A DNA stretch of 64,000 bases from Algoriphagus lacus (GCF_003583985.1 NZ_QXML01000013.1:1-64000), one strand, 5' to 3'. Shown: positions 51,001 through 59,228, counted from the first letter of the stretch. Translations and numbers: made by a program. The notes: generated by a model not told the origin, from the letters alone.

Positions 51001-53412
51001 TTCCAGCTGATGAATTCTGTTGAAAAGGGGATTTCCCGCTATTTGACCATTCTCAATCGCAAAGCTTCCGAATCTCAAGTTGAAAACCCTCAATTAATAG
51101 GAATATCGGTCATTGCCATCGCCAATTCCTATGGAGGACTATCCAGTGACTCTTCCATTCGGGCGATTTTGTTGGGTATCCAGCATGCCAACGCCAAAAT
51201 CAAAGCCACTTACAAAGGCAGACTGAGGACCATTGAGGAAATTGAAATCATCGAATTGTACCAAGATAAGGCGCTCGCCTTAATCAAAACCGTCAACAGT
51301 CTCAGGGATGACCGAAGCGGGGAATTCAAGATAAGTCTTAGCGGAAAAGGGCTGAGTTTGAAGCCGGGAAGAAGATTGAGGATTCCCTACGAAAACTCAA
51401 CCGACTGGTGGACTCGCATCAGCGTCTCCCAGGAGGAAAATCAACAGACTCATCGGCTGGAAATTAAAATGTCTCTTGCAACCTCCGGAGCAAGTCAAAA
51501 GGTCGAATTTCTCAAAGTCAACACCAAAAATCTTGACACCCTGCTCAAGGAAATGACGGAGGAAAACCGTGCAAGACCCGAGATTGCCAAGACCATGTTT
51601 GAGCTGTTGGTGCCGTATGATTTCAAGGAGGAGCTCAAGCGCCAACCCAACATTTCCTGGGTGGTGGATGAGGTGACGGCATCTTTTCCTTGGGAAATGC
51701 TTCAGGAAGACCTAATTGCCAATCCACTTGCCATCAACTCCGGAATGGTCCGTCAAATGGCTACTCCAAGCTATCGGAAATCAAGCACCAAGGTGTCCGG
51801 AAACCAAGTGCTGGTAGTCGGAGACCCGATTTTGGAAGGATTTATGCCTCAATTGCCACAAGCGGAAAAAGAGGGAAACATGGTTGCTGATTTTCTCCAA
51901 AGCAAGGGTTTTGATGTCAAGAAACAGATAAAAAGCACACCTTCCCGAATCCTGTTGGAGCTGTTTTCCCGTGAATACAAAATCATCCATCTGGCGGCAC
52001 ATGGGGTATTTAATCCCGATTCACAGGAATCCACGGGAGTGGTGATAGGCCGGGATGCATTTCTTACCGTTCAGGAAATCGCCCAGATGAGTACAGTTCC
52101 TGAATTGGTCTTTGTCAACTGCTGTTATTTGGGCAAGGTAGAAACTGACTCCCCAGCCAAAAATCAGGAAAAAAATAAGCTGGCGGCAAACATCGGTACG
52201 CAACTGATTCGAAACGGTGTAAAGGCGGTGGTGGTAGCCGGATGGGCTGTTGATGACCAAGCGGCATTGGATTTTGCGCAGCGATTTTATCAGGAGATGT
52301 TTAGGGGAGTGAAATTTGGAGAGGCTGTGCTGCAAGCCAGAAAGCAAATCCATACTTCCTCAAAAGCTTACACCAATACCTGGGGAGCTTATCAGTGCTA
52401 TGGGGATCCTTTTTACCAGATTACACAGGCGGACAACGGCTCGGCAACTACCTGGGATTACTTGGTAAAAGAGGAAGCAGAACTGGAGTTGGAAAATCTG
52501 ATACAGCAGCTGGTATCAAAAGTAATCGAGCGTACTCCAGCGCTACAAATCCTGGAAGGTTTGGAATCTGCCCTGAAGAAAAAAGACATCTGGAGCGAAA
52601 AAATCACCGAGCACTTTGCTGAGGTCTATTCCAGAATCGGGGATTATGATAAAGCCATTACTTACTTCCAACAGCTTTTTGGATCAGAGCAAGCAGTCTT
52701 TTCACTCAGATCCATGGAGAAATGGTGCAATATCTCCTGCAAGCATGCCGTAGAGGTGTTTTTCAAAAGCAGTCAGGATCAGGAAAGTCTGAAAATCGCT
52801 CTGGCAGAAATCGATCAGGCCTTAACCAAACTGAAAAGCCTTCTGAATTTCGGAGTGACTTCAGAGCGTCAGAGTCTGCTTGGAAGTGCCTACAAACGCC
52901 GATTGATGGTCTTACCGAGAACTAATACAGCCGAAATTGAAATAACTTTGAAAAGTGCCACGGAAGCCTACCGCCAGGCTTCTGAGATCATGGGGAACTT
53001 GGACTATTATTCACTGATCAATTGGATTTCACTCCTCAAGCTGGAGAGCTATATTTCCAAGAGCGGGCGATTAGGGGATTCCAAGGAGAGGCTTTTGGGA
53101 CTTTTGGAGGAATGTGAAAAAAATGAAAAGCAGAAAAGTTCCGGAGAGGGAGATCCATGGCAGTTTTTTGGCCTGGCCAATCTTGCTTTCGCCCGATTTA
53201 TTTTGGAGGATGGCAAAGGGGATGTCGGAGAGATTTTGGAAGACTTTCTGACGGTATTCAGACAGGTAGGCGCAAAAGGCCATATGAAAACACAGTTTGA
53301 GCATTTGGATATTTTGCTCAAGGTTTTGGAGATTTCTTCAAAACCTTCTGCCAAAAAACTCAAGGAAAAAATCAGCAAGCTTAGGCTGGGTTTTGAACAA
53401 TTTGAAAAATAG
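48061..53412 (+). CDS. giant dual alpha/beta-hydrolase - CHAT protease protein
   Basis: A 1783-residue protein without signal peptide or membrane segment. Residues 1-170 are an unassigned region. Hydrolase 1 spans about 170-480: FLHGTGS (181-184), Ser250 in THSRGG, Asp425 in GQNDLVV, His456 in KINHIVYFG. Hydrolase 2 spans about 515-840, LCAT/PGAP1-like: VVLMPGIMGSNL (519-529), Ser623 in LAHSMGG, Asp796 in GDESVTW, His822 in VTHGG. A stretch near 905-1040 (LRDLGLYPGPIGSN ... GAVLIGLG) resembles the M17 aminopeptidase N-terminal domain. The CHAT caspase-like domain (about 1150-1455) has FPWEML, His1314 in HLAAHG, Cys1355 in VFVNCCYLG, and the closing WGAYQCYGDP. The C-terminal ~300 residues are helical with at least one TPR (near 1515-1545). 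CHAT proteases serve as death or defence effectors; the lipase pairing suggests protease-controlled membrane-lipid attack, which is inference. Monocistronic. Confidence 0.85.
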   Translation: MAHLEIKFRGRPTSQLDATDSFDFFEEVQTYEVLSPTRSDVPEVAPITLKDEDIIQLSLSDETVWIGDKDTLEELFPQKLTRSGNQNELYLPDSLELESTDRNAVKRIGIKLFSIFKKKKDVIQIGVSFLAKKVENKQLTVEGVTDFVQEGAGLLMHCTENFQLRKKEERAIGKKALLFLHGTGSSTSGSFSELNNKEGSQSWKTVFQSYGEGNVLAFQHRTLTCSPLENVLELVRQLPSEIELDVVTHSRGGLVGDILARFATDNRGFDPAEIGVLTTEKRTDDLEVIDQIHQEMLSKKIIVRNMVRVACPANGTTLASKRVDYFLNISFNLLATVTGQAVNPAFQAFRELVMSAVTSKNNPEALPGLEAMNPDSPFIKALNFQGTEIKVSSLLHVVGGSSELSMTFRGLVVLAGKLFFRGQNDLVVDTESMKWGTPRQEGKTSVFIDKSQKINHIVYFGTQEIQEKILLGLQEKSASTRAGFLPLHVAKRTDQDRGVFGVEGGKTFRDKVTGKRPIVVLMPGIMGSNLTVNEDMIWINYARFLNGQLTRLKNEPKNNTQVKAHSLVKTSYGKLADFLDKSYDVVTFPFDWRMSLVDSAGILKEKIESLMAFGQPIKILAHSMGGVLFRDFIINHEETWKKLNAAPGFRVLFLGSPLGGSFRIPFVLFGQDDIIKLLAKIDISNSLPDLLGVFSQLPGLLNLLPIKVREEDPDFSKRTTWEAMREAFGQKNWPIPSEELLEQFGKYQALVVEKSKSIDYSNVFYIAGQSRKDKVTISSFEISEGKLRFFGTQEGDESVTWATGIPTQIHQLKQLYYANVTHGGLSNQLSIFGAIEEILDSGKASSLANQLPKLRGEQEQKLTPKMEEIFDLSEENVENVLLGISAQSEEEGELPIKVTVSHGDLKFAKYPVLAGHFELDAILGSERVIDGQMNGELTKLRDLGLYPGPIGSNQIVLPEKKQGFQGAVLIGLGVPGQLSSFQLMNSVEKGISRYLTILNRKASESQVENPQLIGISVIAIANSYGGLSSDSSIRAILLGIQHANAKIKATYKGRLRTIEEIEIIELYQDKALALIKTVNSLRDDRSGEFKISLSGKGLSLKPGRRLRIPYENSTDWWTRISVSQEENQQTHRLEIKMSLATSGASQKVEFLKVNTKNLDTLLKEMTEENRARPEIAKTMFELLVPYDFKEELKRQPNISWVVDEVTASFPWEMLQEDLIANPLAINSGMVRQMATPSYRKSSTKVSGNQVLVVGDPILEGFMPQLPQAEKEGNMVADFLQSKGFDVKKQIKSTPSRILLELFSREYKIIHLAAHGVFNPDSQESTGVVIGRDAFLTVQEIAQMSTVPELVFVNCCYLGKVETDSPAKNQEKNKLAANIGTQLIRNGVKAVVVAGWAVDDQAALDFAQRFYQEMFRGVKFGEAVLQARKQIHTSSKAYTNTWGAYQCYGDPFYQITQADNGSATTWDYLVKEEAELELENLIQQLVSKVIERTPALQILEGLESALKKKDIWSEKITEHFAEVYSRIGDYDKAITYFQQLFGSEQAVFSLRSMEKWCNISCKHAVEVFFKSSQDQESLKIALAEIDQALTKLKSLLNFGVTSERQSLLGSAYKRRLMVLPRTNTAEIEITLKSATEAYRQASEIMGNLDYYSLINWISLLKLESYISKSGRLGDSKERLLGLLEECEKNEKQKSSGEGDPWQFFGLANLAFARFILEDGKGDVGEILEDFLTVFRQVGAKGHMKTQFEHLDILLKVLEISSKPSAKKLKEKISKLRLGFEQFEK

Positions 53413-53433
53413 GATTTTGTCCTACTGCGAATC

Positions 53434-53466
53434 AAAGGGAAGGGTTTACTCTTCCCTTTTTTGTTT
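53434..53466 (+). terminator. terminator of CHAT protein gene
   Basis: AAAGGGAAG (53434-53442) and CTTCCCTTT (53451-53459) form a perfect 9-bp stem followed by TTTTG. Its loop contains the stop codon of the small gene on the other strand. Confidence 0.8.
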
Positions 53467-53574
53467 TTTATCTGAAGAAGGTCCGGACATTTTGAAAAGC
53501 AAATACCCGATTCCAAACAGAAAATGGGCGGCCAGGATCACTAAAACGACAATTAGGGTGGTGTTGCTTCCCAT
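53446..53574 (-). CDS. small membrane protein, 42 aa
   Basis: A 43-codon frame from ATG at 53574 to TAA at 53446. The product starts MGSNTTLIVVLVILAAHFLF, giving one membrane helix of about 20 residues, continues GIGYLLFKMS and ends in a charged tail SSDKKQKREE. The hydrophobic-then-charged pattern is unlikely by chance. It begins 21 bases after the sulfatase stop on the same strand, so it is probably the second gene of that transcript. No family recognised. Small single-helix proteins of this kind are common in Bacteroidota and often unannotated. Confidence 0.6.
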   Translation of the reverse strand: MGSNTTLIVVLVILAAHFLFGIGYLLFKMSGPSSDKKQKREE

Positions 53575-53595
53575 CGGATACTTCGGAGGTCTGGT

Positions 53596-55119
53596 TCAGG
53601 GTTTACTTACTTTTACTTTCCAAGCCTCAAAAAGGCCTGCCAATTCCTTGATCATTTCGGGCTGGGTTGAAGCTAAATTTTGGGTTTCAAATGGGTCTTC
53701 ATTTAGGTTATACAATTCCCAATCTGCATCCTTCCCATGTGTCACCAGTTTCCAGTCTCCCTTGCGAACTGCCCGTCCAACTGACCATTCCCAAAAGAGG
53801 GGTTTTTCCCGAACAGATTTTTGGCCTCGAATCGCCGGCAGTAGACTTTGGCCTTCTGTCGGAAGAACCCGGTTTCCCTTAAATTCGGTTGGGTATTCTG
53901 CACCTGCTAATTCTGCAAGTGTCGGGAGAATATCGATCAGATGTGAAGGGAAGGGATTGACTTCATTCTGATGTGCCAAGCCTTTGGGCCAGGAGATGAT
54001 CAGAGGAGTTTTGATTCCTCCCTCAAACGAATAGTTTTTATAAAGCCGAAGTGGGGTGTTTCCCACGTTGGCCCAATCCTGTCCCAGGGAAGTCCATTGT
54101 CCGACAGTCCCGATTTTTCCGTCTCCGGGGAGATTCACCATTTCCGCTGAAGCCCCATTATCAGAAAGAAAAATTAAAACCGTATTTTCCAATTTGCCCA
54201 ATTCCCGAAGTTTTTGGATGATTTCTCCGATTTTTTGATCCATTCGATCGATCATTGCCGCATATACTTCCATCTTTTGCGCTTCAATTTTCTTGAGAGA
54301 ATCAGAAAGAGAAGCCCAGGGGACATGGGTTGCTTCACTCAGCGGTTGGTTTTCATCGATAATTCTCAGCTCTTTTTGCTTTTCAAAACGTTTTTGCCGG
54401 ATAACCTCATAGCCCTCATCATATTTGCCCTTGTATTTTTCGATGTCTTTGGGCCAGGCCATCAAGGGATCATGGGGAGCAGTGTAAGCCAAATAAAGGA
54501 AAAAAGGATTCTCCTCGTTCTTGTATTCTTCCAGCCACTGGAGGGCATACTTGGTGAAATAATCCGTGGAGTAATAGCCTTGGGGGGCGGAGAAAGGCTG
54601 ATAAAGTGTGCGATCTTCGTAAAAGGGACGGTCTGGTCTTTTTTGAGCGGGTTTTGCCTCACCTTGACGCTGAGGTCCTGGATTGAAATGATTGGAAGCT
54701 CCTTCCATCAGTCCAAAATATCGGTCAAAACCCCTGTCCATGGGATGATCGCCGCCGTGATGTTTACCAGCCCAAAGCGTTCGATAACCTGCGGATTGGA
54801 GGAGTTCCCCAAAAGTAATCCCGTTCTTGAGGGGCTGAAGATAGGTGGCTTCATACCCGACTTGCTGGGCATACAATCCCGTGAGTAAAGCTGCTCTTGA
54901 GGGATTGCATTTGGCAGTATTGTACATCTGGGTAAAGCGAATCCCATTTTCTGCCAACCAGTCCAGGTTGGGTGTCTCTACCTCACTACCATAGCAGCCA
55001 ATGTCTGACCAGCCCAAGTCATCGGCGAGGATGAGGATAATATTGGGTTTTTCTGCTGGTTTTTCTTTTAGGGCAGAAAAGAAAAACCAAAGCAGCGCGG
55101 TAAAAACGGAATAAGCCAT
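53596..55119 (-). CDS. exported sulfatase (arylsulfatase family)
   Basis: A 507-residue formylglycine-dependent sulfatase. A short signal segment (MAYSVFTALLWFFFSALKEK) leads to KPNIILILADDLGWSDIGCYG, with the two metal Asp. The C-x-P-S-R motif CNPSRAALLTG is intact, so the Cys can be converted to formylglycine. GKHHGGDHPMDRGFDRYFG and VLIFLSDNGAS carry further active-site His, Asp and Asn. It likely removes sulfate from a polysaccharide or similar ester in the periplasm; no polysaccharide locus or maturase is adjacent. A truncated, frameshifted copy of its N-terminal part lies at 58696-59131. ATG at 55119. Confidence 0.94.
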   Translation of the reverse strand: MAYSVFTALLWFFFSALKEKPAEKPNIILILADDLGWSDIGCYGSEVETPNLDWLAENGIRFTQMYNTAKCNPSRAALLTGLYAQQVGYEATYLQPLKNGITFGELLQSAGYRTLWAGKHHGGDHPMDRGFDRYFGLMEGASNHFNPGPQRQGEAKPAQKRPDRPFYEDRTLYQPFSAPQGYYSTDYFTKYALQWLEEYKNEENPFFLYLAYTAPHDPLMAWPKDIEKYKGKYDEGYEVIRQKRFEKQKELRIIDENQPLSEATHVPWASLSDSLKKIEAQKMEVYAAMIDRMDQKIGEIIQKLRELGKLENTVLIFLSDNGASAEMVNLPGDGKIGTVGQWTSLGQDWANVGNTPLRLYKNYSFEGGIKTPLIISWPKGLAHQNEVNPFPSHLIDILPTLAELAGAEYPTEFKGNRVLPTEGQSLLPAIRGQKSVREKPLFWEWSVGRAVRKGDWKLVTHGKDADWELYNLNEDPFETQNLASTQPEMIKELAGLFEAWKVKVSKP

Positions 55120-55599
55120 GGCCTAAAGGGTAGGGAGGTTTGACTTTTAAGTTAAACAAATGCCCCGGTTTTTCGGCAAGGGTCACTATTCCCTGCAAGT
55201 AAATCGCTATTAAAGCAGTCTCTTCATTTTATTTGAAGAAAGCTGAAGACGGGATAGCGGATTCTCAAAACATGAAAGGACTGAAAAGCATATCCAGCAG
55301 CGGTAAATTTTTGGCCACAAACAAAAAGGCACTTTACAACGGAAATGGAAATTTGTGATTTGTATTGTTTTGCGGTATTCGTGTCCGACTGTTAAGGTTT
55401 TTCACTTTAGCCAATGAATTAGCCTTTGTTCAGGTGGGATTAGGAATTATTTCATTGTCCGATATCTCAATCTTCCGGGATCAAAGTGCCTGTGTCGGCC
55501 TCTGTTTTTGGCGAAAAGGAATCGTTTAGGATACTTATCATTAAAATTCTATCTTTTCAAATGCCTAAAAATTGAACAATTGAATCTCTTTGAAGCCCA
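55120..55599. other. divergent intergenic region
   Basis: 480 bases between the sulfatase and the histidine kinase starts. It contains a possible 28-codon frame at 55272-55358 (see findings). A TATCTTTTC phrase near 55551 could be a weak -7 element for the kinase. Otherwise I see no repeat, terminator or RNA motif. Confidence 0.45.
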
Positions 55600-57459
55600 G
55601 TGAAAAGCCTTAAAATTTCGTCTAAATTATTTCTTACACACACTGCTATTGGCCTGGTTGTCCTTGTAGTTTTATCCACAGGCTTTTACATCGTCATGCG
55701 CGATGCTTTAATACAACGAACCATCGACCAGCTTTCATCCATCAATATCTTAAAAAACGATCTCATCAAAGAACACTTCAGGAGGTCACATAATGATCTT
55801 CAGGCGTTAGAATTGGAACACAAATTTCTGGGAATTTATCAGTCCATCGCTCAGGATGCACAAAATAAAAGCAAATCCACCAATACTGAATTTGGGGAAA
55901 TCTCAGAATTGCTGAAAGTTTATGAATTCAAAAATCTCTACCTCCTCGATACCAATTTCCAGTCCCTTTTCAGTACAAAAGAAAAGAACCTCTATCCACT
56001 TTCGAAGGAATCTTTGGAATCGCTTTTGGGGACAAAAGGAAATCTGTTTCAAATTATAGACGCATCTGCCTATTCTGAATCCAAGGAAACTTTACTCTAT
56101 TACTATATTCCAATCGTTGATGAAAATCAGGTAGTCGGCAGCATATTGGTTGAGGAAGATTTCCAAAAAATACAGGATATTCTGTTGGAGAATACTGGAA
56201 TGGGCAACACAGGTGAATCGTATTTTGTCGCCGGGGATTATCGATTGCGGTCCACATCCAGGTTCTTCCCAGATGTCCCACCTCTAACGATATCAGTGGA
56301 TACCGAGTCAATCCGAAATGCTTTCCAGGGTTTGTCGAAGGATCATATCATTGCGGACTATCGTGGTAAAAAAGTGCTGAGTGTTCAAAGGCAGATTGAA
56401 AACACGACGCTGGATTGGATGCTGATTTCAGAAATGGATTTTGATGAGGCCATGGCTCCCATTATTGAACTGAGAAATTATCTTATTGGAATAACATTGA
56501 TTATTTTGCTCTTGATCGTTTTGATTACCTATTTCCTGTCGAATGCTATAGCAAGACCAATTCTAGAATTGAAAAACATAGTTTTCACCTTATCGAAAGG
56601 GATAATTCCAAATCAAACTCCACTGACATCCTCTACGGATGAGATCATTCAAATCACCAAAGCAATAAACGAACTGACTGATGGCCTGAAGCGCACCACT
56701 GATTTTGCACAGGAAATCGGCTCGGGTAATTTTAAAACATCTTTCAAAACGCTTAGCGACTTTGATATGTTGGGCCAGGCTTTATTACATATGCGTGATG
56801 AACTGCTGATATTGAGAGAAAAGGAAACTAAGCTTGAAAGAGAGAAGGCAATAGCGCTGTTGCAAGGGCAGGAAAAGGAGCGACGGCGTATCATTCAGGA
56901 ACTACATGACGGGGTGGGCCAGATGCTTACCGTGATTCGAATGCAAGTAGATAGTTTGGAAGCAGACAATGAGTCGAAAGCAGAAATCAAAAATCAAATC
57001 AATAACACTGTTAACGAGGTGAAGCGCATATCCTACAATGTTATGCCTCACGCCCTGATTGATTATGGATTGGAAGCAGCCCTAAGGGGTTTATGCGATC
57101 ATGTGAAAAAATATTCTTCAATTACTGTGGATTTCCAGTATGTCAAAGACATCGATCGCTCACTTACTTTTGAAATGAGCATAGCGCTATTTCGCATTGT
57201 TCAGGAAGCGCTTACTAATATTGTTAAACATGCTCATGCCACCAAAGTAAGTCTGCATGTGCTGGACAAGGAAGATGAAGTTTATGTGGTAGTGGAAGAT
57301 AATGGAAGAGGATTCGTTGAAAGTGAAGTTTTGAAAAAAGATGGATTAGGTTTGAGAAACATTCGCGAACGAGCAAATTTGCTGGATGGATATACTGAGA
57401 TTCATTCATCAAGTAAAGGAACAAGTATTGAAGTACATATCCCGATCCCCACAACCTGA
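55600..57459 (+). CDS. sensor histidine kinase (HisKA_3, NarL-type partner)
   Basis: A 619-residue membrane kinase. TM1 lies about 10-32, a periplasmic Cache-type sensor follows (about 33-290, with the typical GNTGESYFVAGDYRLRS stretch), TM2 about 290-318, then HAMP, a coiled coil, and a HisKA_3 dimerisation domain with phospho-acceptor His436 (RRRIIQELHDGVGQML). The HATPase domain ends the chain (EALTNIVKHAHATKV, VEDNGRGF, GLGLRNIRERA). Start is GTG at 55600. The NarL-type regulator starts 6 bases after the stop, so the two form an operon and a cognate pair. Ligand unknown; Cache sensors usually bind small molecules. Confidence 0.94.
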   Translation: MKSLKISSKLFLTHTAIGLVVLVVLSTGFYIVMRDALIQRTIDQLSSINILKNDLIKEHFRRSHNDLQALELEHKFLGIYQSIAQDAQNKSKSTNTEFGEISELLKVYEFKNLYLLDTNFQSLFSTKEKNLYPLSKESLESLLGTKGNLFQIIDASAYSESKETLLYYYIPIVDENQVVGSILVEEDFQKIQDILLENTGMGNTGESYFVAGDYRLRSTSRFFPDVPPLTISVDTESIRNAFQGLSKDHIIADYRGKKVLSVQRQIENTTLDWMLISEMDFDEAMAPIIELRNYLIGITLIILLLIVLITYFLSNAIARPILELKNIVFTLSKGIIPNQTPLTSSTDEIIQITKAINELTDGLKRTTDFAQEIGSGNFKTSFKTLSDFDMLGQALLHMRDELLILREKETKLEREKAIALLQGQEKERRRIIQELHDGVGQMLTVIRMQVDSLEADNESKAEIKNQINNTVNEVKRISYNVMPHALIDYGLEAALRGLCDHVKKYSSITVDFQYVKDIDRSLTFEMSIALFRIVQEALTNIVKHAHATKVSLHVLDKEDEVYVVVEDNGRGFVESEVLKKDGLGLRNIRERANLLDGYTEIHSSSKGTSIEVHIPIPTT

Positions 57460-57465
57460 GGCATT

Positions 57466-58098
57466 ATGGCTAAAATAAAATTGCTTTTAGCCGATGACCA
57501 TCCCCTCATTCGCGAGGGGTTTAAATCTCTCCTGGGTAAAAATGAAAATTTTGAAATTGTTGCGGAAGCAGGTAATGGAATGGAACTTCTGGAAGAATTT
57601 GAAAAAACCAAGCCTGACATAATTCTCACGGATATTTCTATGCCGGTTCTCAATGGCTTTGAAGCCATGGAGCAACTTATAAAACAAGGAGTTTCTGTTA
57701 AATTCATAGTACTTACCATGCATGAAGAGCAGGGTTACATCTTGAACGCATTAAAGATTGGAGCGCATGGCTATGTGCTTAAGAATATAGAAGGGCCGGA
57801 TCTGGAAAAAGCAATTACTACAGTTTATCAAGGTGGAAAATATTTCAGTCCCTTCATTACCAATATCATAGCCGAATCGTTTCAACGTCCCGAAGAGAGT
57901 GACATTGAAGAAATCACCTCGCGTGAAAAGGAAGTTTTACAATTGGTTGCTCAAGGATACAGCACAAAACAAATAGCTGATAAGCTCTCCATCAGTATTC
58001 GTACGGTAGAATCTCATAGGATAAACATGCTCAGGAAGCTGAGAGTAAGTAACACTGCTGAACTGATCAAAAAATCCATAAAGCTGAATTTGATCTAG
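57466..58098 (+). CDS. NarL/FixJ-family response regulator
   Basis: A 210-residue DNA-binding regulator. The receiver domain has LLLADDHPLIREGF, phospho-acceptor Asp56 in ILTDISMP, conserved Thr in FIVLTMHEE and Lys in YVLKNI. A LuxR-type HTH ends it: ITSREKEVLQLVAQGYSTKQIADKLSISIRTVESHRINMLRKL. Partner of the kinase just upstream. The small exported repeat protein 110 bases downstream on the same strand is a plausible target or signal element. Confidence 0.96.
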   Translation: MAKIKLLLADDHPLIREGFKSLLGKNENFEIVAEAGNGMELLEEFEKTKPDIILTDISMPVLNGFEAMEQLIKQGVSVKFIVLTMHEEQGYILNALKIGAHGYVLKNIEGPDLEKAITTVYQGGKYFSPFITNIIAESFQRPEESDIEEITSREKEVLQLVAQGYSTKQIADKLSISIRTVESHRINMLRKLRVSNTAELIKKSIKLNLI

Positions 58099-58208
58099 TC
58101 TTCCGTACCTCATATCCGTATAAACCCTGAGTCATTTATAGGGTATTTCCTGATCTCCATAGCTGCTTAAGCCCCGTTTATTTGTATAGCGAACCAAACG
58201 TTATACAA

Positions 58209-58505
58209 ATGAAAAAAGCGATAATTGGATTAGTTGCTCTGTTCAGTATGAACTGGGCGATAGGTCAAACAGTACCAAAAAATGATCCGACATATTCTGC
58301 CAACAATTACAAGCAACCTAACAAGGCCGCCTATGCCAAAAAGCACATGGTCAGCCAGGGCACTACGTTTGACGTTACTTCTGTAATCGTTAGTGAGAAT
58401 TATAAACACCCAAACAAGCGAGTTGCCAAAAAGATGGTAACCCTACCGTCAGACAATGTTGCAACCCGTTCTAATAGGACATACAAACATCCCAATGGGT
58501 TGTAA
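58209..58505 (+). CDS. small exported protein with YK(H/Q)PN repeats
   Basis: A 98-residue protein with a signal peptide MKKAIIGLVALFSMNWAIGQ. The mature 78 residues carry three copies of a motif: NYKQPNKAAYAKKHM, NYKHPNKRVAKKM and TYKHPNGL, spaced 25-45 residues apart and basic in character. No family recognised. It follows the two-component pair with its own terminator. Its histidine and lysine repeats could bind a metal or an anionic surface, but that is a guess. ATG at 58209 is chosen over upstream frames because it begins the signal peptide. Confidence 0.7.
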   Translation: MKKAIIGLVALFSMNWAIGQTVPKNDPTYSANNYKQPNKAAYAKKHMVSQGTTFDVTSVIVSENYKHPNKRVAKKMVTLPSDNVATRSNRTYKHPNGL

Positions 58506-58527
58506 AACTAAGGGCAGCTAGGTATAG

Positions 58528-58565
58528 AAAAGGGCAAGTCAAGACTGATTTGCCCTTTTTTGTTT
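58528..58565 (+). terminator. terminator of YKHPN repeat protein gene
   Basis: AAAAGGGCAA (58528-58537) and TTGCCCTTTT (58550-58559) form a perfect 10-bp stem, followed by TTTG and TTTTT. Confidence 0.88.
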
Positions 58566-58695
58566 TTAGTCCTGGAACATTTACCATGCCTTTTCCAACT
58601 TCTAAATCCTTCAATCCAAAAATTATCGAATTTCTAAAGTGGAATATGGGGTAGCTAAGTTTAGAATCACTACTGTCCGAAGAATTGTGGATTTT

Positions 58696-59131
58696 TCATC
58701 TGAAAGCTCCCTTCATCAACCCAAAGTACCGGTTAAATCCCCGATCCATCGGGTGATCAACTCCATGGTGCTTCCTCGCCCAAAGTGTACCATATCCTAC
58801 AGACTGCAAAAGTTCTCCGAAAGTGATCCCGATTTTTAAGGGTTGGAGGTAGGTGGCTCCATTGCCCACCTGCTGGGCGTAAGGACCTGTAACCAAAGGA
58901 GCCTGGGATGGTGCACTTGAAGGGGTTGTACATCTTGGTGACGCGGATACTGTTCGCTTCCAGCCAGTCCAGATTAGGAGTTTTTACCTCAACTCCATAG
59001 TAGCCGATATCCGACCACCCCAGATCATCGGCCAAAATTAGGATGATGTTGGGTCTATCCGGTGGGGTTTGGGGTAAGAGAGGTGGAATCAGCCAAGGGA
59101 GAAAACTGAAAATCGGCTGGATCATACTCAC
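58696..59131 (-). pseudogene. truncated, frameshifted sulfatase copy
   Basis: On the minus strand the first part reads RPNIILILADDLGWSDIGYYG and TPNLDWLEANSIRVTKMYN in one frame. The second part reads TGPYAQQV, GATYLQPLKIGITFGELLQ and HHGVDHPMDRGFNRYFGLMKG in another. Together they copy residues about 1-140 of the intact sulfatase at 53596-55119. Between the Cys codon and the following Ala codon there are 10 bases where the intact gene has 12, so a net two-base loss near 58903-58914 both shifts the frame and destroys the C-x-P-S-R motif. Similarity stops abruptly near 58703, so the rest of the gene is missing. Confidence 0.88.
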
Positions 59132-59228
59132 CCAGGATTAGGATGGGGATACAGAAATTTACTGACCCCCCCCCGGTTAATTAGCCTTAAAGGCAAACCC
59201 CTGATAAAAGAATGCCTCACGAAAAATA

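Noticed and set aside
59166..59174. Run of nine C next to the sulfatase pseudogene, as a phase-variation tract
   Set aside because: It lies outside any reading frame and any promoter I can recognise.
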